NCBI GenBank assembly: GCA_002314805.1
Contig: DCHJ01000038.1
Span: forward strand, 35,843-99,842
Direction: 5' to 3'
DNA length: 64,000 nt
Source: Lachnospiraceae bacterium UBA1755
GTDB taxonomy: Bacteria; Bacillota; Clostridia; Lachnospirales; Lachnospiraceae
Position numbers and translations under genes: made by a program. The notes beneath the pieces were generated by a model, which worked only from the letters and a program-made list of their open reading frames with translations, was not told where the DNA came from and did no database searches. Shown here piece after piece: positions 35,974-46,002 of the stretch (position 1 is the first letter of the stretch; each line of letters begins with the position of its first letter).

Positions 35974-37245
35974 TCAGATACCGCTGTCGATAACTTTCTG
36001 CAGTGCTGTCAGGATTCCGATCCTGGCATGATACCAGGTAAGACCGCCCTGAAAATAAACTGTATAAGGCTCTCGCATGGGACCGTCGGCACTCAGCTCG
36101 ATCGAAGCGCCTGATATAAAATTCCCGGCAGCCATGATCACCTGAGAATCATATCCGGGCATATCAGACGGTACCGGTTTTACAAATGCATCAACCGGTG
36201 CTGCAGACTGAATACCCTCGCAGAATGCTCTGAGACCTTCCGGTTTTCCGAAGGTGACAGCCTGGATTATATCGTGTCTCTCCTCCTGATACTTCGGTGA
36301 TACTGCAAAGCCCTGCTTTTCAAACAGATATGCGGCAAAGATGGCTCCCTTTTCGGCACCGGCAACGACCTGAGGCGCAAGAAAAAGTCCCTGGAAGAGA
36401 TCCTTGTTCACCCCAAGATTGGCTCCTATCTCTTTCCCGAGTCCGGGAGCGGTGAGCCTGTAAGCACATTTTTCCACCATTTTGGCATCACCGGCTATAT
36501 ATCCTCCGATAGGAGCAAGCCCCCCGCCCGGATTTTTGATAAGTGAGCCTACGATAATGTCTGCCCCGACCTCAAGAGGCTCCCGGTCCTCCACAAATTC
36601 ACCGTAACAGTTATCCACCATCACTTTCACATCGGGACGCACGGACCTGATAAATGCAATCAGTTCACCGATCTTATCCACAGAGAACGTGGGACGCAGA
36701 TCATACCCCCGGGATCTCTGGATCTCAACAAGCCTGGTCCTGTCATTGAGTGCTGCCCTGATACCCTCATAGTCAAAGCTGTAATCCTCCTTAAGATCCA
36801 CCTGACGGTAGGTGATACCATATTCCTTAAGACTTCCTGCCGCATCGTTGAGTCCTATGATGCTGTCCAGAGTATCATAGGGCTTGCCGCAGGGTGAGAG
36901 CAGCTCATCACCGGGCCTGAGATTGGCAAAAAGTGCTGTTGAGATCGCATGTGTCCCGCTTATCAGCTGCGCCCTTACCAGTGCATCCGCCCCCTTAAAT
37001 ACCGAAGCATAGACACGTTCAAGATTATCCCTGCCGCCGTCATCATATCCATATCCCGTTGTCCGTACAAAATCAGCCTCACTCACCCGGTTGTCCTTAA
37101 GGGCCTTAAGCACCTTAAGCTGGTTATACTCTGCCATCCTGTCTATGCTGTCAAAGCGTTCCCTCAGAGCTGCTTCAGCCTCTCTGCCCAGCTCTGCGAC
37201 CCCGCTGCTTATCCCAAAAGCTCTGTACATTTCTTCAATATGCAT
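35974..37245 (-). CDS. ynbB: PLP-dependent protein of the methionine gamma-lyase / aluminium-resistance family
   Basis: 423 aa fold-type I PLP enzyme of the YnbB/Met_gamma_lyase family: SGTHAISTALFANLRPGDEL, MVDNCYGEF, the PLP Lys in GSLIKNPGGG, GGYIAG, and FISGASIELSADGP. The substrate is not established for this family. It follows miaA with 37 nt overlap, as in the Bacillus miaA-hfq-ynbB region, but no hfq lies between. The stop codon directly abuts a MITE. Confidence 0.92.
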   Translation of the reverse strand: MHIEEMYRAFGISSGVAELGREAEAALRERFDSIDRMAEYNQLKVLKALKDNRVSEADFVRTTGYGYDDGGRDNLERVYASVFKGADALVRAQLISGTHAISTALFANLRPGDELLSPCGKPYDTLDSIIGLNDAAGSLKEYGITYRQVDLKEDYSFDYEGIRAALNDRTRLVEIQRSRGYDLRPTFSVDKIGELIAFIRSVRPDVKVMVDNCYGEFVEDREPLEVGADIIVGSLIKNPGGGLAPIGGYIAGDAKMVEKCAYRLTAPGLGKEIGANLGVNKDLFQGLFLAPQVVAGAEKGAIFAAYLFEKQGFAVSPKYQEERHDIIQAVTFGKPEGLRAFCEGIQSAAPVDAFVKPVPSDMPGYDSQVIMAAGNFISGASIELSADGPMREPYTVYFQGGLTWYHARIGILTALQKVIDSGI

Positions 37246-38138
37246 CTGTAATCTTCCTCACTCACCGGACTGTCTATCCAGGTGACATTTTTTTCTCTGT
37301 TGAGCCATGTATACTGCTTCTTCTCATAATGATGGGAATTGTTTTTGATATCGTAAACGGCCTGTTCAAGATCCGTGCAGTTATACAGTTCCTTGTATCC
37401 TATCCCCTGCATCGATATGCAGCTTTCATCACAGCCGATACTCTTCAGATACTCTACCTCCTGTACCAGACCGTTCTCTATCATCCGGTCCACTCTCAGG
37501 TCGATCAGCCGGTTCAGTTCCTCCCGGTCTTTTCTGAGAGCAAAATAGCAGTACCGGTAAGGCGGTTCCTTTTCCTTTTCACGGCGGTTATGCTCTGAGA
37601 TCGTATATCCGTTCTGTTCAAAAAACTCAATTGCGCGGATCACACGTTTGGTATTATTCATATGGATAGCTGCCGCTGACTGCGGATCTATCTCCTCAAG
37701 CCGCCTGTGCAGCGCATAGGCCCCACTCTCATCCAGCTCTCTCAAAAGTCTCCGGCGGATCGAGTCATCAGGTCCTTTGATATCAAACTCCGAGTCATAC
37801 AGCAGCGCATGGATATAAAAGCATGTGCCGCCCACGATAACGGGGATCCTTCCTCTTGATACAATATCCTCAAGCTTATCCCTGGCAGCCGCTTTATAGT
37901 CCGCTATGGAATAATTGACCGTGGGTTCGCATACATCGATCATATGATGCGGTATCCCTTGCATCTCTTCCGCAGTGACCTTGGCAGTGCCGATATCCAT
38001 GTGCTTATAGACCTGCATTGAATCGGCACTGATTATCTCTCCTCCGATATCACAGGCAAGCCTGACTCCAAGAGCAGACTTTCCGGATGCTGTCGGGCCC
38101 GATATGATTATTATTCTTTTTGCTTTCTCTGAGATCAT
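37209..38138 (-). CDS. miaA: tRNA dimethylallyltransferase
   Basis: 309 aa. Walker A GPTASGKSALG near the N-terminus, DSMQVYKHMDIGTAK, and the KQYTWLNREKNVTWI C-terminal motif. It adds an isopentenyl-type group to A37 of tRNAs; the MiaB encoded upstream in the same block then methylthiolates it. Overlaps mutL by 4 nt. Confidence 0.96.
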   Translation of the reverse strand: MISEKAKRIIIISGPTASGKSALGVRLACDIGGEIISADSMQVYKHMDIGTAKVTAEEMQGIPHHMIDVCEPTVNYSIADYKAAARDKLEDIVSRGRIPVIVGGTCFYIHALLYDSEFDIKGPDDSIRRRLLRELDESGAYALHRRLEEIDPQSAAAIHMNNTKRVIRAIEFFEQNGYTISEHNRREKEKEPPYRYCYFALRKDREELNRLIDLRVDRMIENGLVQEVEYLKSIGCDESCISMQGIGYKELYNCTDLEQAVYDIKNNSHHYEKKQYTWLNREKNVTWIDSPVSEEDYRCILKKCTELLG

Positions 38139-40063
38139 ACGATGCGCTTGAATTTCTTCTCCAGATCAGATCTTGAAAACTCTATCATTGTAGGTCTGCC
38201 ATGCGGGCAGCAATACGGATTATCACATTTAAGGAGTTCTCTGATCAGCATCCCGGCTTCACTTACGGTAATAGTCTGTCCTCCTTTGATTGCGGATTTG
38301 CATGCCATAGATGCTGTCTTTTCAAGTATACAGAGTGCCTTGTGCGCCGCATCACAGGAACCGATATTGCCGGATATCTCAGCAACCATTTCATGCAGGA
38401 GTTCTGCCTTGCTGACTGACGGCAGTTCTCCCGGGACAGCCCTGACGGCATACTCATTGCCGCCGAAATGCTCGATCTCAAAGCCTGCGGATGCAAAGGC
38501 ATCATACTCCTGTTCTACCGTTTCAGCTTCCACATCGGACAATGTCACAATTATCGGCGGGTCTATCATCTGGGATGTGACACGGCTCTCTTTCTGCTGC
38601 TTGACAAGTCTCTCATAATACACCTTCTCATGTGCAGCATGCTGATCCACTATGTACATCTTCTGCTTATATTCAATGATCCAGTATGTGGCAAAAACCT
38701 GTCCCGCAAGACGGTATTCAGGTTCACTGCTCATAGTGATATCACTGCGTTCAAATGAAAGCTGCTCTGACTTGGATTCATCAGCCGGAACAAATACAGC
38801 CTGTCCCGAAGACCTTGTCTCAAAGGGCTCACCCGGTCTTGCCACATGGGATGTATTCTGACGTGATGAGACAGGCAGCGGCATCATATTATCCATACCT
38901 GCGCAGGCATCTGATCCCGTACCTGATTTACCGTGATGCACAGCCGCCGGCGTCCCTGTATCCGCACAGGATCCAGCTTCCCCGGTCCCTGCGGACTCTG
39001 CCGTGTCAGCTGCCGGGCCTCTTCCGGTGCCGGCTCTGTTCCCTGATGCTTTATCCTCCAGTCCGGCATGCGGGATGAGAACTGATTCGTGAAGGACATT
39101 TTTAAGGCATCTGTTGATAAGATCATAGATCTCGTATGGTCTGGAGAACCTGACTTCCATCTTAGTCGGATGCACATTGACATCTATGGAAGCCGGATCG
39201 ATCTCAATAATGAGCACTGCAAACGGAAACTGGTGCTGCATCATCCTTTCTTCATAGGCATCCTCAATGGCTTTTGATATGATCGAGGATCTGATATATC
39301 TGCCGTTTACGAAATAGTTCTCAAAATTCCTGTTAGGTCTTGAAACCTCAGGCTTTCCGATAAGACCCTTTACAGAAAAGACTGCATCCGAATACTCTAC
39401 AGGTATAAGCGAAGCAGTAATATCGCGTCCGTATATCTGATACACGATATCCTCAAGCTTTCCGTTGCCTGATGTATAGAGCTTTGTCAGACCGTTATTG
39501 ATAAATCTGAAGCTCCTGTCCGGATGTGACAGAGCAAGCTTTTCGATCAGTTCGGCAATATGAGCTGCCTCCGTAGCTGCAGTCTTGAGAAACTTCTTCC
39601 TCGCAGGTACATTGTAAAACAGATCCCTTACTATAATCGTTGTGCCATCGGGAGCACCTATCTCCTCATATGAGATCTCACACCCGCCTTCGATGATATA
39701 TCTGACTGCAGTGATGCTTTCACTGGTTTTTGTGATAAGCTCGGTCCTGGCCACAGCGGCTATGCTTGAAAGAGCCTCCCCTCTGAAGCCCAGAGAATGT
39801 ATCGTCAGCAGATCCCCGGCATCCGTAATTTTCCCGGTAGCATGACGCAGAAAGGCCGTACGGATTTCTCCGCTCTCTATACCGCTTCCGTTATCCGTCA
39901 CACGTATAAGGTCCGCACCGCCGTTTTTGATCTCCACGGTAACTGCAGATGCTCCTGCATCCACGGAGTTTTCAACAAGCTCCTTAACTACCGAAGAAGG
40001 TCTCTCAATAACCTCTCCGGCTGCGATCTTATCAATTGTTTCCTTACTCAGTACCCGTATCAT
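38135..40063 (-). CDS. mutL: DNA mismatch repair protein MutL
   Basis: 642 aa. GHKL ATPase N-terminus (IAAGEVIERPSSVVKELVEN, DNGSGI, GFRGEALSSI), a variable Ala/Gly/Ser/Thr-rich linker (about residues 335-430), and a C-terminal endonuclease domain with DQHAAHEKVYYE, ACKSAIK and CPHGRP. The endonuclease motif means strand nicking without MutH. Overlaps mutS and miaA by 4 nt each. Confidence 0.96.
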   Translation of the reverse strand: MIRVLSKETIDKIAAGEVIERPSSVVKELVENSVDAGASAVTVEIKNGGADLIRVTDNGSGIESGEIRTAFLRHATGKITDAGDLLTIHSLGFRGEALSSIAAVARTELITKTSESITAVRYIIEGGCEISYEEIGAPDGTTIIVRDLFYNVPARKKFLKTAATEAAHIAELIEKLALSHPDRSFRFINNGLTKLYTSGNGKLEDIVYQIYGRDITASLIPVEYSDAVFSVKGLIGKPEVSRPNRNFENYFVNGRYIRSSIISKAIEDAYEERMMQHQFPFAVLIIEIDPASIDVNVHPTKMEVRFSRPYEIYDLINRCLKNVLHESVLIPHAGLEDKASGNRAGTGRGPAADTAESAGTGEAGSCADTGTPAAVHHGKSGTGSDACAGMDNMMPLPVSSRQNTSHVARPGEPFETRSSGQAVFVPADESKSEQLSFERSDITMSSEPEYRLAGQVFATYWIIEYKQKMYIVDQHAAHEKVYYERLVKQQKESRVTSQMIDPPIIVTLSDVEAETVEQEYDAFASAGFEIEHFGGNEYAVRAVPGELPSVSKAELLHEMVAEISGNIGSCDAAHKALCILEKTASMACKSAIKGGQTITVSEAGMLIRELLKCDNPYCCPHGRPTMIEFSRSDLEKKFKRIV

Positions 40064-42711
40064 AATTTAATTCTGTTATTCACCTTATTCTGTAATCTGA
40101 AAAGCTCATTGAGTGCATCGATAGGCGTCATCAGCTGCAGATCCATTTCGGATATCTCCGTGATGATATCATCATCCCTCGAGGTCTCAAACAGCGAAAG
40201 CTGACCGGCATCCACCTCATCCTGACGCTTTATAGGTTTACGAGATTTCCCGGGCATACCGAGCTCCGCGATTTCCTTTGCTCTGTACGCAATATCGGAA
40301 TTGGATAATTCTTCAACCAGCTCACCGGCCCTTTTTAATACCGAATCCGGCAGACCTGCAAGTCTCGCCACCTGTATACCATAGGACTTATCTGCGCCGC
40401 CCTTGACTATCCTGCGCAGGAAAGCAATACTCTCCCCCTGTTCCCTGACAGCGATACAATAATTCTGTACCCCGTCCAGCGTGCCTTCAAGCTCGGTGAG
40501 CTCATGATAATGTGTGGCAAAAAGTGTCCTGGCTCCGAGTATCTTCTTATCGCATATGTATTCCACCACAGCCCACGCAATGGAAAGCCCGTCAAAGGTG
40601 GATGTGCCTCTTCCTATCTCATCCATGATGACAAGACTCTTCTTTGTTGCATTCCTGAGTATATTTGCCACCTCAGTCATCTCGACCATGAACGTGGACT
40701 GACCTGCTGCCAGGTCATCCGAAGCACCGACCCTGGTGAATATCCTGTCACAGATCGAGATATCTGCCGATCCTGCAGGCACGAAGGAGCCGATCTGAGC
40801 CATCAGCACGATCAAAGCAACCTGACGCATATATGTGGATTTTCCTGCCATATTGGGACCGGTGATGATCGCAAAACGATTATTGCAGTTGTCAAGAAGA
40901 GTATCATTGGCAATGAACTGTCCGTCCCTGAGCATCCTCTCGACAACAGGATGTCTGCCGTCCTTTATCTCGATCAGTCCCTTATCATTGAGCCCGGGTC
41001 TCACATAATTATTGGCATATGCAGCCTGTGCAAGTGAAGCAAGGACATCTGCCTGAGCCAGAGCATGCGCAGTACGCTGTATCCTGATGACCTCGGCAGA
41101 AATAATGCTGCGCACCTGATCAAACAGCTCGTACTCCAGCGAATACAGTCTGTCCTCCGAACCGAGTATCACCTCCTCCAGCTCCTTAAGCTCCGGAGTA
41201 GTATATCTCTCACAGTTGGTAAGAGTCTGCTTTCTGATATAATCCGGCGGTGCCATATCACGGAAGGCATTTGTGATCTCAATGCAGTACCCGAAGACCT
41301 TGTTGTACCTGATCCTCAGGGTCTTGATCCCTGTCCTGTCTTTTTCTCTGCTTTCAAGTCCGGCGATCCATGTCTTGCCCTCTGTCTTGGCATTTCTCAG
41401 CTTATCCACCTCGGCATTATAGCCGTCTTTGATAAGATTGCCTTCTCTTACCTGCACCGGAGGATCATCATTGACAGCTTTTTCAAGGAGTTCATATATA
41501 TCGGTCAGAGGATCGATCTCATCATGGATCGCAGCTATCAGTTCAGAGTCAAACAGACTCAGTACATTTCTTATGGGTTCCAGCATCCTGACAGAGTTTT
41601 TGAGTGCGATAAGATCCCTGGGACCTGCCAGTCCGCTGCTTATCCTGCCCATCAGTCTTTCAAGATCGTATACCGGTCTTATATATTCCCTGAGTTCTTC
41701 CCTGTTGATATAATCGTTGAGCAGTGCCTCTACGGCATCCTGTCTGCGTGTGATCCCATCAATACTTATCAGGGGCTGCTCAATATATGACCTTAAAAGC
41801 CTTGCGCCCATCGCAGTGCCTGTCTTATCCAGTACCCAGAGGAGCGTTCCCCTTCTTTCCTTGTTCCTCATGGTCTCGGTAAGCTCCAGATTACGCCTCG
41901 TTGAAGCATCTATTATCATGTACTGACCTGACTGATATACCGTAAGTCCCGTGATATTGCTGCAGCTGTGCTTCTGAGTATCATAAAGATACTGCATAGC
42001 TGCACCGGCTGCCGAAGTGCCGGAATCATAATCATTAAGTCCCAGACTTTCGATACTGTGCACCTTGAAATGCTCAGTGAGGATACGCCGGCAATTATCA
42101 TCAGCATAATAATTATCGTCCAGCTCGTTGACAACTATCGCACAATTGTCCCTCATATCATTGAGATCGGCACCTGACATCTGAAATGCTTTGTTGCACA
42201 GTATCTCGATCGGTCTGAATTTCTGGAGCTCATCGTAGAGATTGCGTACTTCACCGACTTCAGTCACCCTGAAATCCCCGGTACTGAGATCAGTCATGCA
42301 TATCCCGAATTTACCACCGGTATATGCCAGCGAACACAGATAATTATTCTTTGACTCATCCAGATCACCCGAGCCTGTCATTGTGCCCGGTGTGACCACA
42401 CGGATGACTTCTCTTTTCACAATACCCTTTGCCAGCTTTGGGTCTTCCATCTGCTCTGCAATGGCAACCTTATATCCCCTGGAAACGAGCTTGTAAAGAT
42501 ATGCATCCACTGCATGATAAGGCACGCCGCACATCGGTGCCCTCTCTTCAAGCCCGCAGTCCTTGCCGGTAAGTGTCAGCTCCAGTTCTCTGGAAGCCGT
42601 CTCGGCATCTCCAAAGAACATCTCGTAAAAATCTCCCAGTCTATAGAAAAGGATACAATCCGGGTATTCCTTCTTCGTGTCCATATACTGCTGCATCATC
42701 GGTGATAACAT
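40060..42711 (-). CDS. mutS: DNA mismatch repair protein MutS
   Basis: 883 aa. Mismatch-recognition domain with the Phe-x-Glu motif (GDFYEMF near residue 30), connector and lever domains, and the ABC-type ATPase with GPNMAGKSTYM (near residue 620), MDEIGRGTSTFDG and FATHYHEL. A short C-terminal tail (KVNNRIKL) follows. Binds mismatches and recruits MutL. First nucleotide of the start overlaps the miaB stop. Confidence 0.97.
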   Translation of the reverse strand: MLSPMMQQYMDTKKEYPDCILFYRLGDFYEMFFGDAETASRELELTLTGKDCGLEERAPMCGVPYHAVDAYLYKLVSRGYKVAIAEQMEDPKLAKGIVKREVIRVVTPGTMTGSGDLDESKNNYLCSLAYTGGKFGICMTDLSTGDFRVTEVGEVRNLYDELQKFRPIEILCNKAFQMSGADLNDMRDNCAIVVNELDDNYYADDNCRRILTEHFKVHSIESLGLNDYDSGTSAAGAAMQYLYDTQKHSCSNITGLTVYQSGQYMIIDASTRRNLELTETMRNKERRGTLLWVLDKTGTAMGARLLRSYIEQPLISIDGITRRQDAVEALLNDYINREELREYIRPVYDLERLMGRISSGLAGPRDLIALKNSVRMLEPIRNVLSLFDSELIAAIHDEIDPLTDIYELLEKAVNDDPPVQVREGNLIKDGYNAEVDKLRNAKTEGKTWIAGLESREKDRTGIKTLRIRYNKVFGYCIEITNAFRDMAPPDYIRKQTLTNCERYTTPELKELEEVILGSEDRLYSLEYELFDQVRSIISAEVIRIQRTAHALAQADVLASLAQAAYANNYVRPGLNDKGLIEIKDGRHPVVERMLRDGQFIANDTLLDNCNNRFAIITGPNMAGKSTYMRQVALIVLMAQIGSFVPAGSADISICDRIFTRVGASDDLAAGQSTFMVEMTEVANILRNATKKSLVIMDEIGRGTSTFDGLSIAWAVVEYICDKKILGARTLFATHYHELTELEGTLDGVQNYCIAVREQGESIAFLRRIVKGGADKSYGIQVARLAGLPDSVLKRAGELVEELSNSDIAYRAKEIAELGMPGKSRKPIKRQDEVDAGQLSLFETSRDDDIITEISEMDLQLMTPIDALNELFRLQNKVNNRIKL

Positions 42712-44051
42712 CAGATCATCTCTCCTATATAATAAAAACCTTTTGCCTCATTAAGCCTGACATTGACTACCCTGCCGATCAGCTCCTCAGTACCCGGGAT
42801 GTGAACCACCATGTTGTTGGAGAGCCTTCCGGTCACATATCCGCTGAGATGGTCATCCTTCTCTTCAATAAGAGCAGTCATCTCCCTGCCAACATGAAGG
42901 GCAGTCTTTTCAGCTGCTATCTCCTGTACTCTTGCGAGCAGCCTGTCAAATCTGACCTTGATCAGTTCCGGAGCCACCTGATCAGGCATCGAGGCCGCAG
43001 GTGTACCTGTACGTTTTGAATATATGAATGTAAATGCCGACTCAAAACCAGCCCTGTTGACTACATCCATAGTGTCTTCGAAATCCGCATCTGTCTCTCC
43101 GGGAAAACCAACGATAATATCCGTTGTGATGCTGATATCAGGTATACGGGTCCTTATCTTATCTACAAGTGCAAGGTAGCTTTCCTTGGTATAATGCCTG
43201 TTCATTCTTTCAAGAAGTCTGGTACTTCCTGACTGGAGCGGCAGATGCAGATGTCTGCATACCTTTGGTTCCTGCGCAATGACATCGATGAGTTCGTCTG
43301 ACAGATCCTTGGGATGAGATGTCATAAAACGTACACGCTGTATGCCATCCACACTGCACACCTCTCTCAGGAGCTGTGCAAAATTGATGGTGCTCCCGTC
43401 GGTAATGGCATCATCCTTCATCACACGCTTGCCGTAGGAATTAACATTCTGCCCCAGCAGCATAACCTCCACGACTCCGTCTGCCGCCAGACGCTTCACC
43501 TCCGCAATAATGTCTTCAGGCATACGTGACCTCTCCCGGCCTCTCACATAAGGTACGATACAATATGTACAGAAATTGTCACATCCGTACATGATATTCA
43601 CACCCGATTTATAGCTGTACACCCGCTTGACCGGAAGACTGTCAGCTGTATCATTGATCACCTCTTCCGTATCAAAGACTCTTTTGCCCGAATCCAGTAC
43701 TTCACGGATCAGCACAGGAAATTTCCAAATGCTGTGAGTACCGAAGACAAGGTCTACAAAAGGATAGGATCTCCTTATCTTCTCCACCTCATCCTGTTCC
43801 TGCATCATGCATCCGCAGATGCCGATGATCATCCCGGGATGGTTCTTCTTCATATTCTTAAGCTGACCGAGATGACCGTATACCCGTTCGTTGGCATTCT
43901 CTCTTACAGTACATGTATTAAGCAGCACTAAATCAGCATCCTCGGAATCGGTTTCTACATAACCCATCTGCTCCAATACGCCGCTGAGCTTCTCGGAATC
44001 TCTGGCGTTCATCTGACATCCGAAGGTGGAAATATGATATGTCTTACTCAT
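42711..44051 (-). CDS. miaB: tRNA-2-methylthio-N6-dimethylallyladenosine synthase
   Basis: 446 aa radical-SAM methylthiotransferase: N-terminal UPF0004 domain with three Cys (TFGCQMN, NTCTVR, GCMMQ), radical-SAM CxxxCxxC (GCDNFCTYCIVPYVRGRERS) and a C-terminal TRAM domain. It acts on tRNAs already modified by MiaA, encoded two genes downstream. The block miaB-mutS-mutL-miaA-ynbB is tightly packed, so probably one transcript. Confidence 0.96.
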   Translation of the reverse strand: MSKTYHISTFGCQMNARDSEKLSGVLEQMGYVETDSEDADLVLLNTCTVRENANERVYGHLGQLKNMKKNHPGMIIGICGCMMQEQDEVEKIRRSYPFVDLVFGTHSIWKFPVLIREVLDSGKRVFDTEEVINDTADSLPVKRVYSYKSGVNIMYGCDNFCTYCIVPYVRGRERSRMPEDIIAEVKRLAADGVVEVMLLGQNVNSYGKRVMKDDAITDGSTINFAQLLREVCSVDGIQRVRFMTSHPKDLSDELIDVIAQEPKVCRHLHLPLQSGSTRLLERMNRHYTKESYLALVDKIRTRIPDISITTDIIVGFPGETDADFEDTMDVVNRAGFESAFTFIYSKRTGTPAASMPDQVAPELIKVRFDRLLARVQEIAAEKTALHVGREMTALIEEKDDHLSGYVTGRLSNNMVVHIPGTEELIGRVVNVRLNEAKGFYYIGEMI

Positions 44052-44144
44052 ATTACTATATAACCTCTCAAATCAAATTCTGTTATCTGAAATCATACCT
44101 GTGATATGACAGGGAATGCTGATGATAATTCAGTATGCTGTAAT

Positions 44145-45884
44145 TCACAATGCAGAATATTTCTCAATTATCTTCTCTGCGATCCTGAGACCATCCATGG
44201 CGGCACTTGTGATACCTCCGGCGTAGCCTGCTCCCTCGCCGCAGGGGTATAGCCCATCAATATTAGATACCAGTCCGGTATCCCTCAGGATCCTTACCGG
44301 AGACGATGTCCTGCTCTCCACTCCCGCAAGGATGGCATCAGGTCTCGAGAACCCCTTTATCCGTCTTTCAAATTCCGGCATTGCCTCCGTGAGGGACTCA
44401 TGGATATATTCGGGAAGGCATTGGTCCAGTCTGGCAAAATGTATCCCGCCCTTAAACACCGGAGCTACATCACCGAAACCATACGACTCCCTGCGTGACA
44501 TATAATCACCCAGCAGCTGTACCGGGATCTTACCGCTTCCGAAATCAAATGCGGCCTTTTCCAGTCTTCGCTGGAACTCTATTCCTGCAAGCGCACCGTT
44601 TCCTCCAAAATCCTCAGGATTCACACCCACAATTATTGCTGAATTAGCATTCCCGGAGTCTCTGCCGTGGCAGCTCATTCCGTTGACACACTTCATGCCT
44701 TTCTCACTGGAGGCATCAACCACATAGCCGCCCGGACACATACAGAAGCTGTATACCCCTCTGCCTGATGAAACTGTCTCAGTAAGCTTGTAACTTGCCG
44801 GCCCCAGGAAGGACGCCTCTGATCCGAACTGAGAGATATCTATCATAGACTGTGGATGCTGTATCCTTAAGCCTACGGCAAATGCCTTCGCCTGCATTGA
44901 TACGTCTCTTTCATCAAGCCTGTAAAATGTATCTCTTGCAGAATGACCTATTGCCAATACTGCCGCGTCTGTTTCCAGTGTTTCTGCTGCCGTCCTTCCG
45001 GCAGATGTCATTTCGACAGGTCTGTTATCTGTATTCCCTGAGTGACCGGCTGTCTCTCCGGTTCCCGGGCCGTTCTCTTCAATTGATACCGCAAGCCAGA
45101 CGTCACCGTCATGATATACTGATGTATCTGCTGTTACGACACTGCGCAGTCTCCCGCCTTCAATATTGAAATCCATGACCTGCGTATTAAATCTCACTTC
45201 CCCGCCCAGACGGATTATCTCTTTGCGGATATTTGTGACGATCCCGATAAGCTTGTCCGTGCCGATATGGGGATTGTGCACATAGAGGATGTCACTGTCT
45301 GCTCCGAACTCCGCAAGTGTACGGAGTACCTCCGTATTCCTCCCGCAGCTATCCTTGACCAATGTATTAAGCTTTCCGTCACTGAAGGTTCCGGCTCCGC
45401 CTTCGCCAAAGGATACATTTGATGCAATGTCCAGCTCACCTCCGGCCCAGAAGGATTCGACGGTTTTCTTTCTTTCTTCTGCACACTGACCTCTTTCAAG
45501 GATGATCGGTCTAAGGCCAGCCCTTGCCATAGCCAGTCCGGCAAACATGCCTGCCGGTCCGAAGCCGATGATTACCGGACGGTGCTTCAGCTTTGCCTTT
45601 CCGTTTTCGGGAAGCCTGTATGATACTGAATCATCCCTGCATATATCATTGCTGCGGCCTCTGCGTGCCTTGTCGAGGACACGTCTCTCGGTCTCTTCCG
45701 CAAGATGTACCTGAATGGTATATGAATACAGTATATCTGTCTTGTCTCTGGCATCGAGAGAACGCTTCACTATGAAATACTCCCCGAGTTCATACGGTCT
45801 GATCCCAAGCTTTTTTATCAGCTTTTCTTCAAGCTCCTTGTCTGTATGTCTGATATTAAGTTTTATCTGCGTGACCCTGATCAT
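44145..45884 (-). CDS. FAD-dependent oxidoreductase-like protein (NAD(FAD)-utilizing dehydrogenase type)
   Basis: 579 aa. N-terminal about 75 residues of unknown type, then an FAD/NAD Rossmann fold (VIIGFGPAGMFAGLAMARAG, ILERG), SFGEGGAGTFSDGKLNT, and a C-terminal FAD motif (DGLYPCGEGAGYAGGITSAA). The family is widespread in Firmicutes and Bacteroidetes and has no proven reaction. No Shine-Dalgarno is obvious before the ATG. The 93-nt gap to miaB has only weak dyads. Confidence 0.85.
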   Translation of the reverse strand: MIRVTQIKLNIRHTDKELEEKLIKKLGIRPYELGEYFIVKRSLDARDKTDILYSYTIQVHLAEETERRVLDKARRGRSNDICRDDSVSYRLPENGKAKLKHRPVIIGFGPAGMFAGLAMARAGLRPIILERGQCAEERKKTVESFWAGGELDIASNVSFGEGGAGTFSDGKLNTLVKDSCGRNTEVLRTLAEFGADSDILYVHNPHIGTDKLIGIVTNIRKEIIRLGGEVRFNTQVMDFNIEGGRLRSVVTADTSVYHDGDVWLAVSIEENGPGTGETAGHSGNTDNRPVEMTSAGRTAAETLETDAAVLAIGHSARDTFYRLDERDVSMQAKAFAVGLRIQHPQSMIDISQFGSEASFLGPASYKLTETVSSGRGVYSFCMCPGGYVVDASSEKGMKCVNGMSCHGRDSGNANSAIIVGVNPEDFGGNGALAGIEFQRRLEKAAFDFGSGKIPVQLLGDYMSRRESYGFGDVAPVFKGGIHFARLDQCLPEYIHESLTEAMPEFERRIKGFSRPDAILAGVESRTSSPVRILRDTGLVSNIDGLYPCGEGAGYAGGITSAAMDGLRIAEKIIEKYSAL

Positions 45885-46002
45885 TAAGCGATATTATTAT
45901 GCTGTCCTTTGGCAGTATTCTATATCCGTGTTCTGTATCTATAGCTCCTTCTGTCAGCAGCCGAACTATTAACTCAGTCATAATTATCCGGCCTGTCCTG
46001 CA

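Noticed and set aside
41065..41790. 241-codon open frame on the plus strand
   Set aside because: It is the reverse shadow of mutS; the antisense frame is open by codon bias and shows no recognisable family.
44090..44140. Possible third MITE copy (AGGGAATGCTGATGA)
   Set aside because: Only part of one end matches and no second end is found at 113 bp.
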